NCBI RefSeq assembly: GCF_900100945.1
Contig: NZ_FNCG01000001.1
Location: forward strand, 124,001-188,000
DNA from: Mucilaginibacter gossypii
GTDB taxonomy: Bacteria; Bacteroidota; Bacteroidia; Sphingobacteriales; Sphingobacteriaceae
Length of the DNA stretch: 64,000 nucleotides
Reading direction: 5' to 3'
In this document: positions 1 to 8,767 of the stretch, in pieces
How positions within the stretch are numbered: position 1 is the first letter of the stretch
Layout: each line of letters opens with the position of its first letter
Program-made: the position numbers and the translations under genes
Notes under the pieces: model-generated
Databases searched by the model: none
What the model saw: the letters and a program-made list of their open reading frames with translations, nothing else
What the model was told of the DNA's origin: nothing

Positions 1-2469
1 ATCGGCAATAGTAGCACTTACTTTTGAACCACCTAAAATGTTGCTGTCGGTAATTTTAGTTTCAGCTTTAGCAGCTAATGTGCTAACAAGGGTTGCCCTT
101 ACCTTGGCATCGGCAGCTGTTGAGTTATCATTGAACAGATAGTTGGTAGTGATACTGAATTTATCGGTACCCATGGTTTTAACCTCGGTACTGCGACCTA
201 AAGTGGCGTCGATAGCATCGTGGATCTGCTCGGTAGTAACGTTTTTGTTAGGGAAGCTAACAATATAGTTACGGCCGCCTTCAAAATCCACACCGTAGGT
301 AAAGCCGCGGGTGAAGATAGATATCAAACCTGCTGCAATGAATAAGCCTGAGAAAATGTAGAACTTGCCGCGGTTTTTTACGAACGCGAAGTTTGCATTT
401 TTAAAGGTATGTGAGCTCCAAGGGTTAGAGAATTTGATATCCATGCCTTTGTCAAGCATCCACTCAAATATAACCCTTGAGATCAGCAATGAACAGAACA
501 ATGAAGTAGCGATACCAATCATCAATGTAGTTGCAAAGCCCTGAATAGGACCTGAACCAAATACAAACAGGATCAAGCCGGTAAGGAAGGTACTGATCTG
601 TGAATCGAGGATTGAAGGCAAAGCATGTTTGAACCCATCGGCAACAGCAACCCTTAATGATTTGCCAAGGCCAAGCTCTTCACGCACACGTTCATAAACC
701 AGTACGTTGGCATCTACCGCGATACCGAGGGTTAATACGATACCTGCAACACCTGGCACAGTTAATACCGCGCCTAAACTGGTCAGTACACCCATCAGGA
801 AGAAGATATTGATGATTACTGCAACTACCGCTACAGTACCTGCACGGTTATAGTAAGCGATCATGAAGATCAATACCACAACTAAGCCTAAGACACTTGA
901 AGTTATGCCTGCAGAGATAGCCTGCTCGCCTAATGACGGACCTACAATTGACTCAGACACGATGTGAGCAGGAGCCGGCAAACGGCCTGCTTTTAATACG
1001 TTGGCTAAGTCGCGCGTATCATCAATGGTAAAGTTACCGGAGATTGATGATACACCGCCCGAAATTTCGTTTTGTACGGTAGGAGCAGAGTATACGTTAT
1101 CATCTAAAACGATGGCGATAGCTTTTTTGTTGGTGCCTGATGATGCTTCGGCCGTAACGGCACGCCATTTTTGAGCACCTTCTGAGTTCATGATCATCAC
1201 AACCTCAGGGCTGCCTTTCTGGTCGTTATCAGCACGGGCGTCGTTAATTACGTCGCCAGATAATACCGGGCCATTTTCGGCACCTGTAAGTTTGATAGCG
1301 TATAACGCGAAAGTTTTGGTGTTTTTAATAGGTTTTACTTCCCACAAAAATTTGATGTTACGTGGAATAACTGCTAAAACATCTGCACTGTGCAGGTATG
1401 AATTTACTTTAGCAGTATCCTGAAGCGGAGCATAACCAACAACAGGGCCCTGGCCTAATTGCTGCTGGCCGTTTGCACCCTGGCCAACGTTTAATGACAT
1501 TACTGCAAACAACGGGTGTTGTGCAGCTAATTTTGTTTTGCTTAATGAAGCAGCTGAAGTATCGTTTTTAGCGGCATTTTTCTGAACCTTGCTTAACAAT
1601 GAACCACCTTTAGCTGTATCAGCTTTTCCGGCTGCAAGTTTAGCAGTGGTATCAGCTTTCGCTGATTTACCTGTGTCCGCTTTGGCAGTTTTGCTTTTTG
1701 CAGCAAGCAGGTTGTCAATATTGATCAGGTATTGATATGCCTCAGCATTATCAAAAGTTTCGTAAAACTCCAGTTTCGCAGAACCCGAAAGCAATTTACG
1801 AACACGCTCTGGTTCTTTAACGCCTGGCAACTCAACTAAAATCCTGTTTGAGCCTTGTTGCAACTGGATGTTTGGTTGGGTTACACCAAACTGGTTGATA
1901 CGGGTGTTCAAAACAGTAAATGATTGTTTAACCGCAGTTGAAGCCAAATCCTCAAGATAAGTTTTAACCTCACTATTTGAAGCGTTGAACTTCAGGTGGT
2001 CCTGGTTATCTTTTGTTGAAAAGATAGCGGCAAGTTTACCATTGGGGTTTAGCTTTTCGTACTCGCTTACAAATAAAGCGATGTAATCTTTTTGGTTGGT
2101 TTGAGCATTTGCCTGCAATTTATCGGCGTTAGCCAAAGCCTGGTTAAAAGTAGCATCAGGATTGTTGTTGGCAATTTTCCTAACCAGCTCATCAAGCTGG
2201 ATCTGCATGGTAACGTTCATGCCACCCTTAAGGTCAAGGCCTAATGCAATTTCCCTTTGCAATACATAAGCGTAATCATGTTTTAATAGCGGATAAACCG
2301 GTTGATTGGAAATAGAATCCAAATAAGCTTTTTCTTTCTCAGGATCTCCCTTTGAGTATACTTTGGCATCCTCCCTAACCTTATGGGCCACCCACGTAAA
2401 TGATAGCTGGTATAAGCACACCACTGCCAGTAGTATGGCGAAAAATTTAATAACCCCTTTGCCTTGCAT
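1..2469 (-). CDS. secDF: Protein translocase SecDF fusion, 3' end cut by window edge
   Basis: The first 823 residues of a fused SecD-SecF membrane protein that uses the proton gradient to help SecYEG finish protein export. The start ATG at 2469 gives MQGKGVIKFF followed by a membrane helix. The periplasmic P1 motif LGLDLKGG lies near residue 77, and GIAVDANVLVYERVREE, the conserved SecD membrane motif, near 585. SecF sequence begins near residue 676 (MDIKFSNPWSS) and runs off the window. A Lys/Ala/Asp/Thr-rich low-complexity stretch near residues 245-300 separates parts of the periplasmic region. SecDF fusions are common in Bacteroidota. The family call is firm; only the C-terminal SecF part is missing. 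Confidence 0.95.
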   Translation of the reverse strand, partial: MQGKGVIKFFAILLAVVCLYQLSFTWVAHKVREDAKVYSKGDPEKEKAYLDSISNQPVYPLLKHDYAYVLQREIALGLDLKGGMNVTMQIQLDELVRKIANNNPDATFNQALANADKLQANAQTNQKDYIALFVSEYEKLNPNGKLAAIFSTKDNQDHLKFNASNSEVKTYLEDLASTAVKQSFTVLNTRINQFGVTQPNIQLQQGSNRILVELPGVKEPERVRKLLSGSAKLEFYETFDNAEAYQYLINIDNLLAAKSKTAKADTGKSAKADTTAKLAAGKADTAKGGSLLSKVQKNAAKNDTSAASLSKTKLAAQHPLFAVMSLNVGQGANGQQQLGQGPVVGYAPLQDTAKVNSYLHSADVLAVIPRNIKFLWEVKPIKNTKTFALYAIKLTGAENGPVLSGDVINDARADNDQKGSPEVVMIMNSEGAQKWRAVTAEASSGTNKKAIAIVLDDNVYSAPTVQNEISGGVSSISGNFTIDDTRDLANVLKAGRLPAPAHIVSESIVGPSLGEQAISAGITSSVLGLVVVLIFMIAYYNRAGTVAVVAVIINIFFLMGVLTSLGAVLTVPGVAGIVLTLGIAVDANVLVYERVREELGLGKSLRVAVADGFKHALPSILDSQISTFLTGLILFVFGSGPIQGFATTLMIGIATSLFCSLLISRVIFEWMLDKGMDIKFSNPWSSHTFKNANFAFVKNRGKFYIFSGLFIAAGLISIFTRGFTYGVDFEGGRNYIVSFPNKNVTTEQIHDAIDATLGRSTEVKTMGTDKFSITTNYLFNDNSTAADAKVRATLVSTLAAKAETKITDSNILGGSKVSATIAD

Positions 2470-2522
2470 CGAATTTGTAATATGTAATAAATTAGTTTAT
2501 AAGCTTTTTTTCAATAAGGCAG

Positions 2523-2550
2523 CAAATCTAATAAAATTTCGTAAGCACAA
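2523..2550 (-). promoter_or_regulatory. Predicted Bacteroidota-type promoter of secDF
   Basis: On the minus strand TAGATTTG (2530-2523) matches the Bacteroidota -7 consensus TAnnTTTG, and a TTG at 2550-2548 sits 17 nt upstream as a -33 element. The secDF ATG follows about 53 nt downstream. The prediction rests on consensus only. Confidence 0.5.
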
Positions 2551-2585
2551 AATTTTAAATTAAAACAAAATCATGACAAAGAATG

Positions 2586-3068
2586 TTAGCGACGCTCAAG
2601 TGTGATAAACGAATATTTATACTTGTTTTTTTCGTCGGGCTCAAAATCTTCACGATCTTTTTCCTGCCACTCATCAGGATTTAACTCCGGGAAGAATGTA
2701 TCCCCCTCAAAATCCTGGTCAACAATGGTGAGATATATGCGGTTTGTAAGCGGGATAGCCTGCCGGTAGATCTCGGCCCCGCCAACAATAAAAACTTCAT
2801 CCTCGGTTTTGCAAAGCTCAATAGCCGCTTCAATGGTTGGCACCACCTCGCAACCATCGATACTGATGGCTTGCCGGGTAATAACAATGTTGCGGCGCCT
2901 AGGCAATGGCTTACCAACCGAATTAAAAGTTTTACGTCCCATGATCACGGTATGCCCCGTAGTAACATCTTTAAAATGTTTTAGATCGTTAGGCAAATAC
3001 CAGAGTAATTTATTGTCTTTACCGATAGCGTGGTTTTTGGCTATGGCTACGATGATGGATAGTATCAT
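2586..3068 (-). CDS. folA: Dihydrofolate reductase
   Basis: 160 residues, the usual length for bacterial DHFR, which reduces dihydrofolate to tetrahydrofolate with NADPH. The N-terminus SIIVAIAKNHAIGKDNKLLW carries the substrate-binding strand. LPNDLKHF contains the proton-donor acidic residue at Asp28, GRKTFNSVGKPLPRR the cofactor loop, and VGGAEIYRQAIP the second NADPH-binding segment near residue 95. It lies about 0.5 kb from thyA, whose reaction produces the dihydrofolate that this enzyme recycles, so the pairing is functional. A broken small gene separates the two. Confidence 0.96.
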   Translation of the reverse strand: MILSIIVAIAKNHAIGKDNKLLWYLPNDLKHFKDVTTGHTVIMGRKTFNSVGKPLPRRRNIVITRQAISIDGCEVVPTIEAAIELCKTEDEVFIVGGAEIYRQAIPLTNRIYLTIVDQDFEGDTFFPELNPDEWQEKDREDFEPDEKNKYKYSFITLERR

Positions 3069-3077
3069 TTCTTGCAG

Positions 3078-3110
3078 GTCATTAAGTCATTGGTCATTGA
3101 GTCATTTTTT
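3078..3110. repeat. Left arm of GTCATT-type inverted repeat
   Basis: Degenerate copies of GTCATTRA follow one another here. The 19 bases GGTCATTGAGTCATTTTTT at 3092-3110 recur as an exact reverse complement at 3517-3535, on the other side of the four-helix-bundle pseudogene. Confidence 0.8.
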
Positions 3111-3178
3111 TTGACTTGCAATTATAGATTGCTATTTCCAATGAGTTTGATGTAGATGTTTAGTTTTATGTGAATTGT

Positions 3179-3483
3179 TTATAACTCTTTGAGTAATGTT
3201 TGATAATCCTCGTCGCTGATCAGGCTTCTTGTGTTTGCTTTCTTTAGCCAACCCTTAGTTTCAATCACTGAGCCTCTGCCAAAATAACAGAATTTTTTAT
3301 TTTCCTTGTAATGAAATCGTCCAAAGCCCTCAGCAATGTTTGCGCCTATTGAATCGGACGAACGATTTGCTTGCCCAAAGTATCCTTGGCAAAATATTCC
3401 CACTTGGCCACCATAAACCAAACCCTATCAGCAAATGCTTCCGAAAGATTGTATACCTCGAGTTCTTCAATTCTATTACTCAT
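3179..3483 (-). pseudogene. Four-helix-bundle protein (S23/IVP family), frameshifted
   Basis: Two overlapping reading frames together spell one four-helix-bundle protein of the family named after the 23S rRNA intervening-sequence protein. The first frame starts at ATG 3483 (MSNRIEELEVYNLSEAFADR) and runs to GKQIVR. The family's next block, DSIGANIAEGFGRFHYKENK, continues in another frame and ends at 3179. Comparing the expected ...VR-x-x-DSI... with the DNA near 3355-3365 shows missing bases, so the gene is broken unless this is a base-calling error. The intact product would be about 100 residues. Its function is unknown; related Avd proteins assist diversity-generating retroelements, but no reverse transcriptase is present here. 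Confidence 0.8.
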
Positions 3484-3516
3484 GATAAGATTAGGACAGC
3501 TAAAAGCAGGACAATC

Positions 3517-3560
3517 AAAAAATGACTCAATGACCAAATGACGCGAAGCCAATGACTAAG
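3517..3560. repeat. Right arm of GTCATT-type inverted repeat
   Basis: AATGACTCAATGACC-type repeats run up to the thyA stop codon at 3561. The first 19 bases are the exact reverse complement of 3092-3110. Together with the left arm they bracket the four-helix-bundle pseudogene. Confidence 0.8.
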
Positions 3561-4382
3561 TTACACCGCCACTTCCGCTTTAATATGCGGCCAGGGATCA
3601 TAATTCTCCAAAGTGAAATCTTCAAACTTGAATGAGAAGATATCTCTTACCTCCAGATTGATTTTCATGGTTGGCAGGGGGCGAGGATCGCGGCTTAGCT
3701 GCAGCCGGGCCTGGTCCATGTGGTTGTTGTACAGGTGTGCATCACCAAAAGTGTGTATAAAGTCACCAAGGTCAAGGTTACAGACTTGTGCCATCATCAT
3801 GGTGAGCAACGCATAGGAAGCTATGTTGAACGGAACTCCTAAGAATATATCTGCACTTCTCTGATACAACTGGCATGATAACTTTCCTTTAGTCTCGCCT
3901 TTTGAAATATCGGGCGGAGCTACGTAAAACTGGAACAAACTATGGCATGGCGGCAAGGCCATCTGGTTAACCTCGGCAACGTTCCAGGCTGACACGATGA
4001 TACGGCGCGAGTCGGGATTGTTTTTAAGCTGGTTCACCACCTGTTTGATCTGGTCGATATGGCCGCCATCCGGTGTAGGCCATGAGCGCCATTGTTTGCC
4101 GTACACGGGGCCAAGGTCGCCATTTTCGTCGGCCCACTCGTCCCATATTTTTACGCCATTTTCTTTCAGGTAGCGGATATTGCTGTCGCCGCTCAAAAAC
4201 CAGATGAGCTCATGGATGATAGATTTGAGGTGCAGTTTTTTGGTGGTTACCATCGGGAAACCATCCTTGAGATTGAAACGCATCTGGTAGCCAAACACAC
4301 TTACTGTACCGGTGCCGGTTCTGTCATGCTTTTGCGCTCCGGTTTCCATCACATGCCTCATCAGATCAAGATACTGTTTCAT
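3561..4382 (-). CDS. thyA: Thymidylate synthase
   Basis: 273 residues, close to the 264 of the E. coli enzyme. It methylates dUMP to dTMP using methylene-tetrahydrofolate and yields dihydrofolate. The catalytic Cys is at residue 146 in [13 protein letters not shown]. The phosphate-binding [16 protein letters not shown] lies at about 175-190, and the N-terminal [12 protein letters not shown] near residue 20. An in-frame ATG at 4382 is the natural start. The stop codon directly abuts the inverted-repeat arm at 3517-3560. Confidence 0.97.
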   Translation of the reverse strand: MKQYLDLMRHVMETGAQKHDRTGTGTVSVFGYQMRFNLKDGFPMVTTKKLHLKSIIHELIWFLSGDSNIRYLKENGVKIWDEWADENGDLGPVYGKQWRSWPTPDGGHIDQIKQVVNQLKNNPDSRRIIVSAWNVAEVNQMALPPCHSLFQFYVAPPDISKGETKGKLSCQLYQRSADIFLGVPFNIASYALLTMMMAQVCNLDLGDFIHTFGDAHLYNNHMDQARLQLSRDPRPLPTMKINLEVRDIFSFKFEDFTLENYDPWPHIKAEVAV

Positions 4383-4448
4383 TTTTTTGTATAGTTAGAT
4401 TAAGGTGATCAATCAGATAGGCATACTTAGGCAAGGCTTTGAAAAAAA

Positions 4449-4485
4449 CAATGACTTAATGACTAAATGACTCGATGACCAAATT
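4449..4485. repeat. Third GTCATT-family repeat copy
   Basis: AATGACTTAATGACTAAATG followed by CTCGATGACC is the same degenerate heptamer family as 3078-3110 and 3517-3560, in the orientation of the latter. It lies in the divergent thyA/ispE spacer. Confidence 0.7.
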
Positions 4486-4507
4486 TAAAGGGCAAAGAAA
4501 AATAATC

Positions 4508-4515
4508 TACCTTTG
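4508..4515 (+). promoter_or_regulatory. Possible -7 box upstream of ispE
   Basis: TACCTTTG matches TAnnTTTG and lies 46 nt before the ispE ATG. No clear -33 TTG is seen, so the call is weak. Confidence 0.3.
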
Positions 4516-4561
4516 GTTTCCTACTGATGTTGGCAAATACATCACGTGTTAATTACTTTGT

Positions 4562-5362
4562 ATGATTTTATTTCCGAATGCAAAAATAAACATCGGCCTT
4601 AATATTACCGAACGCCGGCCGGATGGTTATCATAATCTCGAAACCATTTTTTATCCTATCGATATTAAAGACGCCCTTGAAGTGGTGAAAAGCGACAAGC
4701 TCAGCTTCACCTCAACCGGCCTGGAAATTCCCGGGTTGATGGAGGATAATCTTTGCGTTAAAGGCTACCATATGCTTAAGCAGGATTATGACCTGCCGCC
4801 GGTAAGCATTCACCTGCATAAGCATATCCCCATAGGCGCGGGACTGGGCGGCGGTTCATCTGACGCGGCGTTTTTTATCCGGCTGATGAACGACAAATTT
4901 AAGCTCGGTTTATCTGTTGACGAGATGACTGATTACGCCCGTCGCCTTGGTGCCGACTGCGCCTTCTTCATCGAGAACAAGCCCGTGTTCGCCTTTGAGC
5001 GCGGAGACGAATTTGAGAGCATTAAACTTGATCTATCGGCATACAAAATAGTGTTGGTGATGCCTCCTGTTCATGTATCAACAGGGGAGGCTTTCAGAGG
5101 CATAAAACCAACTCCGGTAAAAGATTCGCTGTTTGATTTGATCAACGAACCGATAGCCGACTGGAAGAAGCTTATCAAAAATGATTTTGAACAAACCGTG
5201 TTTAAAAATCATGCGGAAATCAGAGGCATCAAAGCGGCCCTTTATGAGGCAGGGGCCATATACTCAAGCATGAGCGGAACCGGAGCATCTGTGTTCGGTA
5301 TTTTTGCTGAAACTCCCGATTTGAAATTTTTGGAAGAGGAGAACCAGGTGTTCTATTTGTGA
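4562..5362 (+). CDS. ispE: 4-diphosphocytidyl-2-C-methyl-D-erythritol kinase
   Basis: 266-residue GHMP-family kinase of the non-mevalonate isoprenoid pathway. It phosphorylates CDP-methylerythritol with ATP. The ATP-binding loop PIGAGLGGGSSDAA is at about 90-103. FPNAKINIGL at the N-terminus supplies the substrate-binding Lys, and the C-terminal MSGTGASVFGIF is the third GHMP motif. It stands alone, divergent from thyA, and its end runs into a repeat-rich spacer. Confidence 0.95.
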   Translation: MILFPNAKINIGLNITERRPDGYHNLETIFYPIDIKDALEVVKSDKLSFTSTGLEIPGLMEDNLCVKGYHMLKQDYDLPPVSIHLHKHIPIGAGLGGGSSDAAFFIRLMNDKFKLGLSVDEMTDYARRLGADCAFFIENKPVFAFERGDEFESIKLDLSAYKIVLVMPPVHVSTGEAFRGIKPTPVKDSLFDLINEPIADWKKLIKNDFEQTVFKNHAEIRGIKAALYEAGAIYSSMSGTGASVFGIFAETPDLKFLEEENQVFYL

Positions 5363-5431
5363 TGTCGGATTTCGGATGTTTGATTTCGGATTTGGTAGGA
5401 TTCGGGAAGCTGTCCCGAAGCAAAATAAAAT

Positions 5432-5513
5432 CGTCATTGCGAGGTACGAAGCAATCCCCGATTGGCAGGTCGTCCCTGTATAGTTTGGGATTGCTTCGTA
5501 CCTCGCAATGACG
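5432..5513. repeat. REP-like palindrome, copy 1
   Basis: A perfect 27-bp inverted repeat whose arms (5432-5458 and 5487-5513) begin CGTCATTGCGAGGTACGAAG, with a 28-nt loop. A related palindrome is at 50236-50331, so this is a dispersed family. Confidence 0.85.
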
Positions 5514-5563
5514 TTGTGATATAAAGCAATTCTGCTACCAAACTTACTTATCCTGCTGCATGT

Positions 5564-5617
5564 AAATGCCGGATGATTTATCGATCATTTTATCAGTCGA
5601 TAGACCATCCGGCATTT
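5564..5617. repeat. Imperfect hairpin in ispE downstream spacer
   Basis: AAATGCCGGATG pairs with CATCCGGCATTT, and the inner part TTATCGA pairs with TCGATA, around a short AT-rich loop. It could act as a bidirectional terminator between the convergent ispE and dehydrogenase genes. Confidence 0.6.
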
Positions 5618-5687
5618 TATTTAAAAGAAATATCCGATTCCAAAATCCTACTTACAAATTCCGAAATCAAACATCCGAAATCCGAAA

Positions 5688-6575
5688 TCAAATGCCCGCG
5701 TCTTCACTCACGCCTCGCCCTATCCCTTCCACCCAGTCGTTCTCGCCCCAGCCTTTGGCAATAGCGGTTAGTAAACGGCTGTGTACGGCGTTTGCAATAG
5801 GCATGGGCATCTCGCTTGTCTGCGATAATTTAAATGCGAGGCGCGCATCTTTATAACCCAATTTTGATTTGAAGCCTACCGGTTGATATTGCTTGCCGGC
5901 AAGGGCCTTGCCGTAGCTCTGGAAAATTGGAGCGTTGAAAAGCGTCGAGCTGAAAAAGTCGGCTACCTGCATTCTGCTTAGTCCGTTTTTTTCGGCAAGG
6001 GTGAATGCCTCGGCCATCATTTCCATGGATGCCATGATCATAAAATTGCCTGCTATTTTAACCACATTTGCACCCCCCGCCGAGGGGCCAAAATCAATCA
6101 CTTCCTGGCCAAGTAAATCAAGTATAGGACGGGCATCAGTTTTAGTTTGTTCATCACCCGAAACGCAAATCCAAAGCTTACGTGCAGCGGCTGCTTCGGG
6201 CCTTCCGAATACAGGAGAAGCGAGGTAGCGATTTCCTGACTGTTCATGTAACCTGGCCAATTCTTCAGAAGTTCCAGGTGAAATAGTGCTCATGGATATG
6301 TGTACAGCATTTGGCTGTAGCGTTTTTAAAATTCCGCCGTCGCCTACAGCCGATTCTCGCAGCACCTCGTCATCTGATACCATGGTGATCAAAAATGGCA
6401 CATTTGCCGCAGCTTCAGCAGGACTCTGGCATTTTGTTACACTGTCGGTGCCAAGCTCGTCTACCTTTGAAAGTGTGCGGTTGTAAACCTGCAAATGGTA
6501 CCCTGAGTCAATGAGGTTTTTGGCCATGCTGGCACCCATGTTGCCAAGCCCTATAAATCCAATCTTTGTTTTCAT
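5688..6575 (-). CDS. NAD(P)-dependent beta-hydroxyacid dehydrogenase (HIBADH family)
   Basis: 295 residues of the 3-hydroxyisobutyrate/tartronate-semialdehyde/succinic-semialdehyde reductase superfamily. The Rossmann motif GLGNMG is at 9-14. ISMSTISPGTS, the substrate-binding segment, is near 93-103 and SPVFGRPEAA near 120. The catalytic Lys is at 173 in KIAGNFMI. The substrate cannot be read from sequence; GLYR or 3-hydroxyisobutyrate-type activity are both possible. The last codons lie inside the inverted GGATTTC repeat, so the C-terminal few residues may be repeat-derived. It is followed upstream, on the same strand, by a small membrane protein gene. Confidence 0.85.
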   Translation of the reverse strand: MKTKIGFIGLGNMGASMAKNLIDSGYHLQVYNRTLSKVDELGTDSVTKCQSPAEAAANVPFLITMVSDDEVLRESAVGDGGILKTLQPNAVHISMSTISPGTSEELARLHEQSGNRYLASPVFGRPEAAAARKLWICVSGDEQTKTDARPILDLLGQEVIDFGPSAGGANVVKIAGNFMIMASMEMMAEAFTLAEKNGLSRMQVADFFSSTLFNAPIFQSYGKALAGKQYQPVGFKSKLGYKDARLAFKLSQTSEMPMPIANAVHSRLLTAIAKGWGENDWVEGIGRGVSEDAGI

Positions 6576-6578
6576 ATT

Positions 6579-6857
6579 TTAGCTGATGTATTCCCTGTCT
6601 TCGTCACTTAGTGTATCGGTGCCGTCTTTTTTGTGCATGGCGTCATGATAGCCTTCAATATCGAACTTTTGTTTTTTAGGCCATGCCACGATCAAGCCCA
6701 ATATAAAACCTGTTACCGCAACTACCAGCATCATCATTAGTTTGGATACCCTGAAAGTGGCGAACAAAAATTTGAAGTAAACCTCGTCGGTATTTTGCAT
6801 TAGTACGATGGTAAGCAAAACTGCGATGGCTACAATGACTATTGTTTTAATGCTCAT
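6579..6857 (-). CDS. Small LapA-like (DUF1049) membrane protein
   Basis: 92 residues from the ATG at 6857 (MSIKTIVIVAIAVLLTIVLM). Two hydrophobic helices (about 4-20 and 40-59) flank QNTDEVYFKFLFATFRVSK, a pattern typical of lipopolysaccharide-assembly LapA-domain proteins. The acidic C-terminus is soluble. A longer reading from 6989 is possible but adds a non-membrane, unlikely N-terminus. It lies 3 nt upstream of the dehydrogenase gene and may be co-transcribed. Confidence 0.65.
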   Translation of the reverse strand: MSIKTIVIVAIAVLLTIVLMQNTDEVYFKFLFATFRVSKLMMMLVVAVTGFILGLIVAWPKKQKFDIEGYHDAMHKKDGTDTLSDEDREYIS

Positions 6858-7864
6858 GATGGATGTTGGTTTTAGAGTAATACAATATCCGCTTTTTAAA
6901 TGTTTAATAAAAATTGATCTCATGTAAATCGAGGTCATGGAATTTGATCGCGAAATAGTGCGGAGATGTGTCTGCATTTTTAGGTTCATATTTTATTGGC
7001 TGTGTCCACCTCTGGTAGCTCTTCAATTTTAAATCGCCCAGATTTTGCCCGGTTGATAATTGCCCTTTCAAAAATGAGGTGACAATAACCGCAGTGAAAT
7101 TTTGCCCATATTTTTCAAAGGCTAAAATCAGAACTTTTAATACCCCTGGAATTTGATATTGCGAGGATTTCTTTCGCCCAAAATTTCTTTGCGAGAATCC
7201 TGCGAGAGTGAAAAAAAATCCGTTCGAAAACTGATTTTGTATACAAGCAGGAGAGGTGCCGCGATTTTTTTTTATTCCTGAATCATTACTTCACTACACT
7301 TTCTGACGTGGGCTTTGTTCGTGCCGAATTGGAAAGTTTTACACTAAATAAGATGTATTAATTATTTGATTTATAAATTTATATGATGATTTTTTTCTTG
7401 TTGTTTTTTAAATGCTAATTTCTTTAGTTTTTTGTGATTTTATTTGCATTGCTTTTGTTTGATTATTTGTTTATATAAATTATATAAATATCTGATTTTT
7501 AAATTTATATTTTTATAATATAAATAGTTAGTTCAAATTTATTAATTGATGTAAAATGACTTAAATTTAAATTGTATAGTTTGCCGATCCAATTTTTATA
7601 TTGGAACTTAATACACTAAGTTAAAATTGGATTTTGCCGCTGTTTTGCGCTGAGATGTTAGTTGAGCCCAGAATGCCTTGAAAAATTTAAATCGCTCTGA
7701 GGGGCTAAAAATAGCCAAAGCGGACGCTGATATTTCGCTCCTATTTTGGAGTGGAGGATGTGAAAACTAAGGCTGATTGGAGTTGTTGAATCGCTGTTTA
7801 ATAACAGGCAGAAGTACGGCCGTACAAGTATCTGTATGAGGCAAGCAAATGAGGAAGCTAAGAA
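6858..7864. other. 1-kb gene-free region with an AT-rich core
   Basis: No credible coding region was found. About 7320-7620 is extremely A+T-rich with runs of TTTAAATTTATA-type sequence. No tRNA fold, DnaA-box cluster or transposase remnant was recognised. It lies upstream of the small membrane gene and downstream of the EamA transporter gene. Confidence 0.6.
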
Positions 7865-8767
7865 TTAGGACATGCTTTTATGCCGTGAAATTTGCTTTCG
7901 GGCTACGGGGTATAAAAAAATTGTAGACAAAATAAGGATGGCCCCGCCCCAAAATCCAAGCGTCATTTTATTAAGATCACCAAAAAAAATAAACGACAGG
8001 ATGATACCATACACCGGCTCAAGGTTGGTGACGAGTGCTACCCGAAAGGCGGAAAGCTCACGCATTACAGATACCCCGGCCACGTAAGCAAGCGATGTGC
8101 ATACGGTGCCAAGCAGCACCAGGTAACCGATATCTGCAGGCTTTAACAGCATGGCACGGGTGTAGCCGGAGGTTATAAACAGGTATATCGAGATCCATAC
8201 AAAGGCCCCTGACAGCTCATAAAATGCAATGACTGATGCCTGTACTTTTTGCACCTGGCGCGAATTAATGATAGAGAAAAGGCTTGCACAAACGGCGCTT
8301 GCAAGCCCGGTTGTGATGCCCTTAGTGTATCTGCTTTCAAATTTAAAAATTAAAATAATGCCGGTGATGATTAAAAGACCGGCTAAAATTTCAAGTTTTG
8401 AAATGCTTTTTTTATTGATCAGGGGTTCAAATATTGCCGTGAAAAGTGTGATGGATGACAGGCAAACCAAGGTGACAGCGACGGTAGAAAGTTTGATGGC
8501 AGCGAAAAAAAGGATCCAATGCCCGCCCACAATCGCGCCAGTGAGTACCAATTTTACAAGGGTTTTTCTGTCAACCTTAAAATCAGTTTTGTTGAATTTG
8601 AAATACAAAAATAACGATGAAAAGGCAATAAGTACCCTAAACCACACCAATTGTACGGCCGAAATGGTGATCAGGGCGCCCAAAATTCCGGTAAATCCCC
8701 ATACAAAAACTGTAAAATGGAGAATAATTAGGTTCTTATTTGGGGATGAAGGGGTGTTTTGCGTCAT
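7865..8767 (-). CDS. EamA/DMT-family transporter
   Basis: 300 residues with about ten hydrophobic segments arranged as two EamA repeats, the drug/metabolite transporter fold. LEPVYGIILSFIFFGD near residue 245 is the typical C-terminal EamA motif, and the first repeat ends near VCLSSITLFTAIFEPLINKK. The substrate is not predictable. The start ATG shares one base with the stop of the upstream LptF/LptG gene (TAATG), so translation is probably coupled. Confidence 0.85.
   Translation of the reverse strand: MTQNTPSSPNKNLIILHFTVFVWGFTGILGALITISAVQLVWFRVLIAFSSLFLYFKFNKTDFKVDRKTLVKLVLTGAIVGGHWILFFAAIKLSTVAVTLVCLSSITLFTAIFEPLINKKSISKLEILAGLLIITGIILIFKFESRYTKGITTGLASAVCASLFSIINSRQVQKVQASVIAFYELSGAFVWISIYLFITSGYTRAMLLKPADIGYLVLLGTVCTSLAYVAGVSVMRELSAFRVALVTNLEPVYGIILSFIFFGDLNKMTLGFWGGAILILSTIFLYPVARKQISRHKSMS

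Larger units (their letters stand above)
5360..5690. repeat. Spacer bounded by inverted GGATTTC repeats with nested hairpins
   Basis: About 45 bases at 5360-5404 built on GGATTTCGGATGTTTGATTT reappear inverted at 5636-5690. The repeats touch the ispE stop on one side and form the stop codon region of the dehydrogenase gene on the other. Between them lie two further palindromes, at 5432-5513 and 5564-5617. No protein gene is supported inside. Confidence 0.75.

Noticed and set aside
3179..3483. Four-helix-bundle gene as an Avd part of a diversity-generating retroelement
   Set aside because: No reverse transcriptase, template repeat or variable repeat is nearby.
6860..6989. Longer start for the LapA-like protein at 6989
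   Set aside because: The extension has no membrane or family character and MSIKT at 6857 gives a normal-size protein.
7320..7620. AT-rich core as a replication origin
   Set aside because: No TTATCCACA-like DnaA boxes were seen and none of dnaA, dnaN or recF is present.
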